Source: Phragmites australis (lineage: Eukaryota > Streptophyta > Magnoliopsida > Poales > Poaceae). From it: 64,000 bases of DNA. Made by a program: the position numbers and the translations under genes. The notes beneath the pieces are model-generated. The model was not told where the DNA came from, searched no databases, and saw nothing but the letters and a program-made list of their open reading frames with translations. The DNA lies in the NCBI RefSeq assembly GCF_958298935.1, contig NC_084933.1, positions 31,024,334 to 31,088,333 of the forward strand, read 5' to 3'. This document shows positions 48,455 to 58,926 of the stretch, piece by piece. Every line of letters begins with the position of its first letter. Positions within the stretch are counted from its first letter, which is position 1.

Positions 48455-49608
48455 TCACTGTAGTTGGATTCCCCAACCTCCTTAGGGAAGATCATACAAC
48501 TCGCAAGAGGTTCTCTCTCTGTAATCACGAATTGAACTCATTGATTGATGCCAAACTTCTTGTATGTACCATTAACTGTAGCACCGGCACTGAGGAGATG
48601 AATCTGTACTGATCATGCAGATTTTGCATCCGAGTTCATTGAATATAGGATTGCAGGGTGAAAATTGGTCGAGTGCTTAAAATTGGTAATCGATATTTCG
48701 TCTACATCTTCTGATTAAACCTTTGAACCTCACTGTCTCAGGAGTTGGGCGGCAGGATGAGACGATAAAGGAGTCAAGATGAGATGAGGAGGATAAAGCG
48801 AGTAAAGATGGATAAATTGATGAGCTGTTTTCTCTTCAACCCAAAAGGATACAGCTTGACCTTCACTTGCTGTGACATTGAACTTTTTTTTTTTTTTTGA
48901 GAGGCTTGTACTTTAGTCATGGTGGCAAAGTCTGCATAAAGGCAAGGCTTTTACGTCGATGGCGTTCACCACGAAAATATCGATGTGGTTGCTTTGAATT
49001 TGCTTGTTTGAATCCAATTGTTTGAATATGCGGTCTTGCATGTTACAGTTGAAAATTGCCCGTATAACGCTAGGGATAAATTGTGGATCATTTTCTGGTG
49101 CCAAGTGTTGCTTGCTTTGTCTCGACGTCTGCGCAGGCCAAGTGGAAGGGTGAAAGCCGAGGTGCTGCATCATGGGTCCAGGATATCATCCCTTGCAGGC
49201 TTTGCACAAGCCAAGGGAAACATGATCCGCGCTCGGCAGATATTGCCATCATGCACACTGCAAGCGATCGCTACGTTGCTGGCCTGGTCATGGCTGCATT
49301 GCATTGGAGACCTTAGTTCATGTAGGTGACCTGGTCATGGCAGCACAAGGGCAGAATTTACATTTCCAGGTGAGCAGATCAATTCAGCATATACTACTCT
49401 TTCCAAACTTCAGGATCTCCCTAGCACCCAGGAAAGGCACACACACACACTTACATTTATACACTGTAAGTACCTTTATTATGTACTGCGTACATTTATA
49501 CACTGTGCGACACAATTCCATTCCGTATGCCTACATTTAGCAAGCATATGTACGCCACTAGACGAGTATTTATGCTAGTATATAAATTGTATGTGCAAGT
49601 GCAACCGC
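48455..49608. other. Intergenic, no supported gene
   Basis: Contains a run of T at 48884-48899 and (AC)n at 49440-49451. The part next to 49609 is the likely 3' untranslated region of the aspartic protease gene. No recognisable coding sequence. Confidence 0.35.
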
Positions 49609-51015
49609 TTAGCATGTACTGGGTCCGAAGCCAACGAACCCGCTGGCCGAGTCGACGGTGATCTGGATGCCTTCCTGCTGTATGTTCCCCAGGATGGACA
49701 GGCCCGACGACGACGGCGCGAACGCCAGGCAGTATATGCCGCCGTCCACCTCCAACAGTAGGTTCCTCGCCGGCAGCGTGAGCGTGGCGCCCTCGTCGAA
49801 GTAGAACGACACGGTCGGCACGCGCACGCTCGTGTACCCGCTCAGGTCGTAGCACGTGTCGAACAGCGACACGGCCGGCGCGCGCGGGAGCCCGCCCACG
49901 GCGCTCGCGAACGCGTCCCGCAGCGCGGCGTACGCCTCCTGCGGCAGCCGCGTCACGGCTGTGCCGGTGTCCATCACCACGCCGCCGGCGCCGTCGTCGG
50001 TGAGCTGGAACAGGCCCTCCTGCAGCGGCAGCTTTTCGTCCCCGACGCCGATCCCCGCGAGGCCGACGTAGTAGAAGGTCGGTGCCTGCGGGTTGCGCAC
50101 GAGGGGAACCCACACAGCGCCCTCCGGCACCGCCTCGGTCCGGCCGAGGACCAGCGACCCGGCGCCGGTGTTGGTGCCGGGACCGCGGCTCGCGAGGCAG
50201 TAGCTGAACGCGCCACCGGCCGCGCCACCGAGCTGCCCGACGAGCGACATGGGGCCCCAGCCGAGGCCAAGCAGCCCGGCGGCTCCGACGAAGAGGCCGT
50301 GGTTGCGGTGGCCGCAGCCTATCGCGACGCCCTGCACCGCCGTGGCTCCGAACGTGAGCGTCTCGAACGCGAGCACGCCCTCGGTGTACGACCCGTCTCC
50401 GTACGACACCTTGTACTGGCACTTGTCTGATTCGCCGCATCCGGAGGCGGGCAGCATCCGGCAGATTTCCGAGCCGCACGACACGCCGGAGAAGGACGCC
50501 GACGTGGAGGGGTCGAAAAGCGGGTCGGCCTGCGCGTAGCACTGCGTGCACGGGCGGCACTGCACCCAGATGACGTCGCTGCCGGAGTCCACCACGAGGT
50601 ACTGCTCCGTGGGCGGGGAGCCGATGCCGACGCGGACGAAGTACTCGCCGCTGCCCTCGTCGAGGCCGGACACCACGTCCGAGCCGAGGTCCGTCGGTAG
50701 GTAAGTCGACGCCGGGGACAGGCGACTCACGAGGTACTCGGCGCGTGCATTGTCGCGGGAGACGAGGTCCAGCACGGCGTGGCGGCGCGAGGGGTACGTC
50801 GCGCCGGTGATCGCGTCGCGGTGCAGTAAGTCGAGCGAGGGGTTGCGGCTACGGTGAACAGAGGAGGACGACGACGACGACGATGAGATGGTCGTCGTCG
50901 TGGTGAAGTTGTGAGGGTTGATGTAGTGGAATCGTAGGGACGAAACGTGGGAGATAATCACCATGGATGTTGAGACGAAGACGAGGAGGAGAAGTTTGGT
51001 GCTTGCGGTGTGCAT
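49609..51015 (-). CDS. A1-family aspartic protease (nepenthesin/ASPG type), single exon, secreted
   Basis: 468 residues; cleaves peptide bonds with two catalytic aspartates, probably outside the plasma membrane or in a vesicle. Seen: N-terminal hydrophobic signal (about 6-26), a Ser-run prosegment, then GEYFVRVGIGSPPTEQYLVV leading into DSGSDVIWVQCRPCTQCY (first catalytic Asp143). The flap YKVSYGDGSYTEG has Tyr205. A Cys-rich nepenthesin-type insert follows the first site. The second site is VVMDTGTAVTRLP (Asp349), and the end is GLSILGNIQQEGIQITVDSA then GFVGFGPSTC. Length and intron-less structure fit atypical plant aspartic proteases; the DSG first motif is known from the ASPG2 group. Start: first ATG, which gives the signal peptide. 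An AAATAAAT-like box about 115 bases upstream may be its TATA element. Looks intact. Confidence 0.93.
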   Translation of the reverse strand: MHTASTKLLLLVFVSTSMVIISHVSSLRFHYINPHNFTTTTTISSSSSSSSSVHRSRNPSLDLLHRDAITGATYPSRRHAVLDLVSRDNARAEYLVSRLSPASTYLPTDLGSDVVSGLDEGSGEYFVRVGIGSPPTEQYLVVDSGSDVIWVQCRPCTQCYAQADPLFDPSTSASFSGVSCGSEICRMLPASGCGESDKCQYKVSYGDGSYTEGVLAFETLTFGATAVQGVAIGCGHRNHGLFVGAAGLLGLGWGPMSLVGQLGGAAGGAFSYCLASRGPGTNTGAGSLVLGRTEAVPEGAVWVPLVRNPQAPTFYYVGLAGIGVGDEKLPLQEGLFQLTDDGAGGVVMDTGTAVTRLPQEAYAALRDAFASAVGGLPRAPAVSLFDTCYDLSGYTSVRVPTVSFYFDEGATLTLPARNLLLEVDGGIYCLAFAPSSSGLSILGNIQQEGIQITVDSASGFVGFGPSTC

Positions 51016-52447
51016 GGTTCTGAGGTTGAGGGTGCGTTCACGCGCGCTCTTTTTGGTCTGTCTGCTTCAACTGAAGTGATCTCAAGTGCATTGGAAGTGA
51101 GGAAGCATGCATGAGTGAAGGGGTGGATTTATTTGTGCCGGCGTCTGTGTGTGCACTAGACACTAGCTAGTAGACTCGATCGTCATTTCTGTACCTGGCA
51201 ACTGCACTGTTGTGTACAAGGTGTGTAGTGCTGTCGTAGTCGTGTGTGAGTGTGACTGCAGATACTACAATGGTATGGTTGGTTCACAACTACTGGTGCG
51301 CTGCCTACTTGTAGTTCTCTTTGACTCTGTTCATTCAAACTAGTAAAATCTGACTGAAAATTAAGCGAGAAAAGTTTGCATGCGCATCTGTGTATTTGCA
51401 TGACCATGCGTATCTGAAGCTTAGGTTAGTGCAAATCGGTCATAATGCAGAACTGAAGCAAAACATCTTTATTCACATAATATATACACATGAGCTTGCA
51501 TAACCTGGGAGGCTCTAATTAAACCGACTTCAGTTGAAAGTGACTTGCTTTCGGTAGAAATGCAATTGATCTGATGCAAATATTATCTACTTGTGTATCC
51601 GTTTAATCACAGGACAAAAAGAAAACGTTACTTTTACTATGGTGACAAATTTAGCTTTTTATTATTATTTTGTTGTTGATTCGAACCAGGATCACTTCAT
51701 TCAGATATTTATCTTAAGCATAATAAAAATGTAAGACAAGGATTATTTTACCGAATCCACTACTTGTTAGCACATCACAGACAAGTTAAATGAATAGTTG
51801 GCGACAACCCTGCAGTGAGCCAGTGAGAAACGTGAAGGCAAAGCATACATATGTCCTCGTGCTTCGTGCAGAAGTTATGTTGGATCACAGTCAGTCCGAT
51901 AGCGAGGCAGCATGATTCAGTTTCGTCAGTTTTGGGCATTTTTGAGCCTTTTTAGGTGCTCACTTTCCCTCCTTTTGCCTGAATAAAAAGGCCTTTTATA
52001 GATTCGATCTCGTCCTTTATCTTTCATGATACTTCTTTAATATCCCGGTGGAATCAGTGCAATTAGATACTTGTTGTGTAATGAACTAAATGATGATCAA
52101 ATTAAAGTATATAAGACAATGCTTGCTAATTTCCATTTTCTGCAGAACAAGAAGTATATGTATTCACTATTCTATCTGCCAACGCAGTGCATACATGCAC
52201 ACAGGTATAGTGAATTGAACCTAGACTCCAAAGAAGCATTTCAGTACGTTAAGGAATCTTCAAGATCTTGCCAATCGGTACATGGTGATGAGGATTGTAC
52301 CGTGCCGACCATGCGTTTTTGATGTGCAATAGTTTTCAAATGCATCTATCGCTGACCTTCTAAGGGACCACATAAAACTAGCTCCTTGCACGACCGGATC
52401 AGTCTTTAGTTTGGTTGTGCTGATCAACGTGTATCTCTAGAGACGTG
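51016..52447. other. Intergenic, no supported gene
   Basis: Upstream region of the aspartic protease gene (down to about 51400), including a CATGCATG motif near 51106, then AT-rich sequence without recognisable protein. Confidence 0.35.
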
Positions 52448-53530
52448 CACTAGTATAGAAAGTGCCTTTACTGTTGGCTCTAAAGTCCAGCAGTGATTGA
52501 TCTACAGTGAAAGTCGCATTCCGATCACTGTTGGTTGTACAACTTAAAAGAAAGAAAATGAGCCGACTCGACTACCGTTGCCATCGGCGTGCTCCGCCCT
52601 GCATAAGAAAATGCGACAGCACAAAGGCGTTGCCGCCGCCAAAGCTCTGTATGGAAAAGATCGCCGCGAACAAGAGGCAACAGATGACGTTGAGCGTCGG
52701 CCGGAGCTCCTCGTTACAGAAGGAGCGGTACTCGAGCGTGTCACCACCGTCCTTCTTGACGTCGACCACAAGCACAGATTGCACCACGCTGAAGATCTCT
52801 GCGGCCATGGCAAGCCAGCCCTTGGGTCCGCCGCGCTCTTGGTCACCTGCATCCACCCGTCGCTGCTGTCATGCCCTGGTCGGCCAACCCCGTCCTTGGA
52901 CCCGCGATGGTGGTGACGTCGATGAAGGTAAGGTTCTAGCGGCACCCTTGGACCTGCCGCCATTGGGGTAGCCGCACGGCACGCCGGCCTCTAGATCCCC
53001 TTTGACGTCCTTGCTGTCGCCCGCTATCTCTGCCCCTAGCGAGATCCATGGCTGGATCCCACACGGATCCACCATGGATCTCACAAGGGGAGGAGGAGAA
53101 GGAGGAGGAGACCGGTGGGAGAGGAGGCAGGGGAGGAGGTCGGTGAGGGAGGAGATCATGAGGAGTGACACGGGTGGTGGGGTGGGAGAGGGGGGGGGGG
53201 GCAAGAGAGACAGAGAAAGAGAGCGAGGGAGGCAGAGATAGCGGCCACACACTGAAAGAGAGAGGGAGTAGGAGCTGGACGTGAGTATTGTGAGTCAAAA
53301 CCGGATTGAAGTCATATTTCAGGTCCAAATGACTTTTCATTGCCGATTCAAATCAACAATCGGCAATAATACTATTACTACTAGTTTTTAATATGAGCTG
53401 GCAGTGAAAGTCATTATCACCATCGGTTGTTTACCTATTTTTTGTACAAACAGACAGTGATATCATTATCACTGTTGGTTTTTGGCGATCCGGCAGTGAT
53501 GGGCTGGTATATAAGGCATATTCTGTAGTA
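52448..53530. mobile_element. Small non-autonomous CACTA-like element
   Basis: Left end cactagtatagaaagtgcct and right end, read on the other strand, tactacagaatatgccttat share TA-AGAA--TGCCT, the pattern of CACTA inverted ends; the last base of the right end differs from the usual TAGTG. Flanking trinucleotides are gtg and gtt, similar but not identical. Subterminal words in both orientations occur (gatcactgttggttg at the left; atcactgttggtttttggcg and gcagtgaaagtcattatcac at the right). No transposase is recognisable in 1.08 kb. A run of ten G lies near 53191. Confidence 0.6.
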
Positions 53531-56355
53531 GTTGTGAGAAGTTTTTACTATTGAAACTCCTACTTCGCATGCAACAATATTAATTTATATATAAAGGTAT
53601 GCTCACTAAGAAAAAGAACAAGTATATCTTTATGAAATATTAGCCTGTACATCCTTTTAGTTTTAGTTACTTATATACACAGAGAGAGAGGGAGTCTAGG
53701 ATGCCTGCAATTCAGTGGTTGTAGCTAGCTCCTAGTTAAAGAACGTTCTTGTGCACAACTTTCTTATAGAAACAAAACGGTTGCATGCCATGCAGTGCAT
53801 AACCATCGTAATTATTACATGAAGAAAGTCACTATCATTGTTATCTTTTACAAACTAATTATGCCGTGCCTCTGGGTGGGATGAGTTAGAAAGTTAAGCT
53901 TCTTTTCGTTATAGTAATGGATATGCTCATGCCGCATCATCTACCAGGGGAGAGAGATCACACAATGCAAACACATGTCATTGGGGTGAAACATGACATC
54001 TGAGTCGGCTGTCCTTTCGTCCTTTGGAATTCTTAATTTCCATCCCTTTTGCGCCCAATAACCCAATTCAAAATGGCGTGCTGACCACCCACTGAACAAC
54101 AAAAATTAGTAGCTCGAGTTAGTTGAGGTGTTGAACGCTAGGTTGGCAGCTCATTCTTGAAAGATTAGCGTATGATTTGCTCCTGTCACTAGTGCTCGAT
54201 CCAATTAATATTTTATGCATACTGCAATCACATGTGTGCGTGCCCACCAAAAAGCCTATATATACTACTAGAAAGTAGTAACTCATTTTGCTACCTTGTA
54301 CGGTACAAAATGACAGTTCACTTCTTCTATAATCTGTAATAAGACCAGCAAACTTTTCTAGCTAGTGATCGAAAGGCTATATATATCTACTGTATGAAAC
54401 TACTATACGAACCTGGCATCTCTTTTTGTATTGCATGAAATCTATACATGTGCATATAATCAGTCGACTAATCATATTATATATATATATATATGTATAT
54501 GGCTAAACAGAGACAAATTATACTGTCTATGTCTTATTTAATTTCTACAACTACAACTGCGATGATCGATTGACACCAACTAACCCCTCTACTTGAACTT
54601 ATTATATATATCTTGGGCAATAGAGATTAGCTAGGGTGATAACAACATGTGAACCTGCCCAATTAGGAGCGCTAAATATTGAGACAAACTGGGACAAAAT
54701 GTGGTTAGGAGGAGGAAAAGGATTGCTTAAACAAATGAAAAGAGGAGGCATGCATGCTTTACGACGGATGATGCATAGGCGCGCATGCAGGCGAGAGTGC
54801 TGGAATAATAGAGGGGAGCGCGCGCGACAATGAACTAATTCAGGCGTTGTAGTGGAGATGTCACCGACGGCATGCAGCTGCTAGCGCTAGTGAAAGAGAA
54901 GGGACTAGCTAATGGGTATGTCGTTCATGGCCATGGTGGGAGAGGCACACACAGACGGCACTTTCGGAGTTATTGGAGCTGGGCGGTCAGGCAATATCAA
55001 ATCAACGAGAAATTAAAAAGAGGCTGGCCATGAAAGATCTGAAATTAAACTGGATCAATGCGATCTGATTGCGCTTTTGGTGATTGTTTATATGACCACA
55101 CCTCTGGGCGGCCGGCATGCGGCCAGCTGACACTTGCCCGCACTCAGCGAGAGCTAGCTTTCCATCTCGCAGAGTGAGAGACTCGCATGGTACACACGTA
55201 GATTTTCAATCGGCGCACGATCAATCGAACTGGTTTTCCCGTCTTTTTCACGTAAGCTTTCGTGTACCTCGCGCAGCTCTTGCATCGGCGGATGATGGAG
55301 CATGGAACTATGGAAGGCTTTGACTGGACTGAGCACCGCGGGCAGCTCTCTCGCGGGTAGCCGAACCGTGCGCTGATGCCGTGCTGCGCTGGGAGCCTGG
55401 AGCGCCGGTGCGCGGTTGGTTGGGTAGCACGCGAGCGGATTGAACGGCCGCGGTTGGTTGGCCCGGCCCAGCCCAGGATTTGGCCAATTTCACGGGCTCT
55501 TGTTCTGTTTGGAATCTCTCACTTGGGGCCGATATGGCACAAATTCTTGCAAAGCCCATCAATGCAATATGTAGAGGCCGCGGGCTTAGGGTCTCGCCCC
55601 AAATTTCAGCTGTGATCATCATGGGCGGTAGCTGTGCTGATTTTCAAAAGTTGATCAAAACGCCACAATTTCAGCGCTATTGTCGACTTATATGGGCGAA
55701 AAAGGCAGAGAATCGGCATTCACCTGGGCACCACAAAATGAAATCAGGGAGAGCAACGTATAAAGATGATCCTCTCCTGGGCCTACTGTGTTCTCGCAAA
55801 GCCACACCACCAGCTTATGCTACTCACTTGATCTTTTTTTTTTTTTAAGATAATAGAAGTACCAATTTCGACCTTTGCACCAACAAGACGTCTTGACGTT
55901 TAGGATGTAGTAGCCATTACACTGCTATCACATAAAGATAACAGAACAAATTGGCTTTAGGAGACCAAAGAGAGAGAAAGGATCAAAATTCAGCTTTGAT
56001 CTGTCACGCCCTTTCGGAAAAGCATTTCTCCCCCATCCCAGCTTGCACGCTTCTTTTTAACTCGAAGTTTTTTCTTACCATCAAGAAAGAGCCCTTTGCT
56101 TCTCACATCTGTCACGCAGCCCGTGCTTCCCATGTCGGCGCGTAACCAACGGAATCCATCAATCAGTTCACGCCGATGGCCCCGGCGCCGGCGATGTCGG
56201 TGGATTCGAAAGCCCAGAACGCTCCAAAATCCGTCTTCGGACGCGTTGCAGTAACTTGTCTAGGCTCCCTCGAGAGTCCCCGACGCATGAGCAGAGTGAA
56301 TGCATGCATGCAGGCGAGGCTCCTCTCCCCGTAGACCGCCACGCCGCGACGCGGG
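53531..56355. other. Intergenic, no supported gene
   Basis: AT-rich to 54650, then mixed. (AT)n at about 54479-54494 and a T run near 55835. Frames around 55300-55620 are GC-rich with no family. The last 150 bases, with catgcatgcatgcag near 56301 (overlapping RY elements), are the LRR gene's promoter. Confidence 0.35.
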
Positions 56356-56363
56356 TATAAATA
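56356..56363 (+). promoter_or_regulatory. TATA box of the LRR protein gene
   Basis: tataaata in gcgggtataaatacacag, about 200 bases before the ATG at 56558; RY-type CATGCATG motifs lie about 50 bases further upstream. Confidence 0.6.
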
Positions 56364-56557
56364 CACAGATCGCACTCACGTTTCCACGATCACCACCATC
56401 ATAAATTCGTGTTCCCTACGTTAAGCCACGGCCCATCCATCATCACCTTCAAATTCCTCTCTGCCGCTTTTCATGTTATCCGCGCTGCGCGTATGCACAC
56501 ATCGATCATACCAGCACTGAACTACTGATAGCGCCAGCACAGTAGAGCACTGGAGCA

Positions 56558-58096
56558 ATGCAGCTTTCTGCAAGGCTCTTGATTCTTGCCATTCTTCTCG
56601 TCGCTCTGCTGTCGCGCACCGCTAGCCATGACAACGACGACAGGCCGTCCCCGCCGTGCTCGCCCGTCGACCGGGCCGCGCTGCTCGGCTTCAAGGCCGG
56701 CGTCGCCGTGGACACCACCGGCATCCTCGCCACGTGGGCCGGCGACGACTGCTGCGGCGCGTGGGAGGGCGTGTCCTGCGGCGCCACCTCGGGGAGGGTC
56801 GTGGCGCTGCAACTGGAGGCGCCACCGCCGCGGGAGCGGCACTACATGGAGGGCGCCCTGTCCCCGTCCCTCGGCGGTCTCGAGTTCCTGGAGACCTTGG
56901 TGATCCGCGACATGGGGAGGATTGGGGGCGCCATCCCGGAGAGCCTGTCGCGGCTGACGCGCCTCAGGCAGCTCTACCTCGAGGGCAACATGCTCGCCGG
57001 GGCCGTCCCCGGGAGCCTCGGCAAGATGAGCTCCCTCCAGTACCTGTCGCTTGCCGGCAACCGGCTGGAGGGACAGCTGCCGACCGATCTCGGGGCCGCC
57101 TTCGGTCTGGAGCAGATCAACGTCGCCCGGAACCGCCTCGCCGGGGCCGTGCCGCCGAGCTACAAGAATTTGTCCAGGTTGGCGTACCTTGACCTGAGCA
57201 ACAACCTCTTCTCCGGTGCTATTCCTGGGTTTCTTGGGCAGTTGAAGAACCTGGCCCTGCTGGACCTCAGCAACAACAGCTTCTCCGGTGAGATACCGGC
57301 GTCACTCTGCGCCTTGCGCAGCCTGACAGATTTGTCACTGAGCCATAACAAGCTCGGTGGCCGGATTCCACCCCAGATGGGCAGCCTCCGGTCTCTGAAT
57401 TCTTTGGCCATTGATGACAACATGCTTGTAGGCTCCATTCCAGCGTCATTATTCCTTGGCCTGCGGAAGTTGTGGTACCTGAACATGTCAAGAAACGGGT
57501 TCTCAGGCTCACTTCCCACCGGCATTCGCAATGGGTTGCCGTCTTTGGAATCCATGGACCTCTCCCACAACCATCTCACCGGTGGCATCGATGAATTCTT
57601 GAGAAGCTTATCAATAGTGGTTTCCAACAAGAACATAAGCACAGGCACCTTGCGGGTTCTTCTTCCTCAGAGACTAGAGCACCTGGACTTATCAAAGAAC
57701 AGGATCACCGGCGCACTGCCAGACTTGGCCGGTGGCGGCCTGAAGTGGCTGGACGTTTCAAACAACGCCATCGGCGGCCAGATACCAAGCTCGGTTTCGA
57801 AACTGAGCGACCTGGAGAGGCTGGACATATCCAGGAACCAGGTCAGGGGCGTCATCCCTGCATCCATGGCCGGGATGGTGCGTTTGGAGTGGCTGGACTT
57901 GTCCAGAAACGCGCTCGTCGGGAGGATACCCGACCAGTTCACCAGGCTGACAAGCATGCGGCACGCGAACTTCAGGGGCAATAAGCTGTGCGGGAAGATA
58001 CCGCAGGCCAGGCCGTTCAATTTGTTCCGTGCGGCCGCGTACGCGCACAACCTGTGCCTGTGCGGCAAGCCGTTGCCACCGTGCAGGATCATATGA
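56558..58096 (+). CDS. Secreted leucine-rich repeat protein (LRR only, no kinase or membrane anchor)
   Basis: 512 residues, single exon. Seen: signal peptide about 1-23 (LLILAILLVALLSRTAS); an LRRNT cap at about 33-75 with PVDRAALLGFKAGV, then WAGDDCCGAWEGVSCG; some 14-15 plant-type LRRs of the form LxxLxxLxLSxNxxxGxIP, for example LAYLDLSNNLFSGAIPGFLG and LERLDISRNQVRGVIPASMA. The array is interrupted near LRSLSIVVSNKNISTGTLRV by a short non-LRR stretch. The last repeat runs into a short Cys cap (LCLCGKPLPPC) and stops. There is no transmembrane segment or kinase after the LRRs. Known: such LRR-only proteins act in the cell wall, for instance as co-receptors or inhibitors, but no specific partner can be inferred. 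Closest in build to the DRT100/PGIP-like and short RLP groups. Start: first ATG after the TATA box and leader. GC-rich 5' half, as in grasses. Confidence 0.9.
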   Translation: MQLSARLLILAILLVALLSRTASHDNDDRPSPPCSPVDRAALLGFKAGVAVDTTGILATWAGDDCCGAWEGVSCGATSGRVVALQLEAPPPRERHYMEGALSPSLGGLEFLETLVIRDMGRIGGAIPESLSRLTRLRQLYLEGNMLAGAVPGSLGKMSSLQYLSLAGNRLEGQLPTDLGAAFGLEQINVARNRLAGAVPPSYKNLSRLAYLDLSNNLFSGAIPGFLGQLKNLALLDLSNNSFSGEIPASLCALRSLTDLSLSHNKLGGRIPPQMGSLRSLNSLAIDDNMLVGSIPASLFLGLRKLWYLNMSRNGFSGSLPTGIRNGLPSLESMDLSHNHLTGGIDEFLRSLSIVVSNKNISTGTLRVLLPQRLEHLDLSKNRITGALPDLAGGGLKWLDVSNNAIGGQIPSSVSKLSDLERLDISRNQVRGVIPASMAGMVRLEWLDLSRNALVGRIPDQFTRLTSMRHANFRGNKLCGKIPQARPFNLFRAAAYAHNLCLCGKPLPPCRII

Positions 58097-58926
58097 ACAT
58101 GTTTGGGTGTATGGTGGTGGCCAGCAAACTGGGTGTACGCACATGTACAAATCAAGCGGCAACTAATTGGTAATCCCCAAGACTGGAAAGCACTAGTAAG
58201 TTGCATCCAACAGTCCACAACGAGAAATTGAAACCAGGACAAACTTGTACGGTTCGATTCAGTTCTCACTTCTCACTCAACCTTGTCGATCTCCTCGATC
58301 CGATTACACTGTGATCTGTTTCCATTATATTTGTTTGGTTTGGATGAGGTGTAATCAGATACCCAGGTAACAGATTACAGCCTAATACAAATCCCATTAC
58401 TCTCAATATTGAGCTGTATTAGATCCTGTTACAACTCTTCCTCGCCTCCGCGACCGTGCATGATTCTCTCCCCTCCACACACAACGGTGCGGCGCTTGCC
58501 TCCTCTTATCCTCTCTCCTATGGCTTTCCTCTGCATGCGACACCCTCCAGTCGCATCTCCGGCAAGCCATGGATATGGCACTGCCCGACAATCATGCAGT
58601 GGAGGCGGCATGGTCTGGCACGGTGGCACAAACTCGTAGCGGACGGCAAGTGCCGAGAAACACACAAATGTAGAAAGGCTGGCGACAAGCATGATCGGTA
58701 AGCTCGGGATCTAGCATCAAGCTCTCTAGAGGGACATGAGAGGAGCTCAGGTGGCAATGGAGGATTTGGGAGATCGGGAAGAGCAGACGGGATTTGGGTA
58801 GCGACAGTAGATTTGGGCGAAGGCCAGCGAAAGGAAGCTCAAGACCACAGAAAACTAGTAGAGGGACATGAGAGGAGCTTGTTTTGATTGTCGGTAGCGT
58901 GCGAGGATGCCAGATCCAGCGGTAAT
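58097..58926. other. 3' flank of the LRR gene, no supported gene
   Basis: Probable 3' untranslated region followed by unassigned sequence. Near 58332 and 58380 the words gtttggatgaggtgtaatcagat and gtaacagattacagc suggest a worn small element. An 11-base word, agagggacatg, occurs twice (58731, 58861). Confidence 0.3.

Noticed and set aside
49496..50560. A 354-codon frame in another register on the minus strand
   Set aside because: Arg/Pro/Ala-rich shadow of the aspartic protease gene, which has signal peptide, both active sites and full family length.
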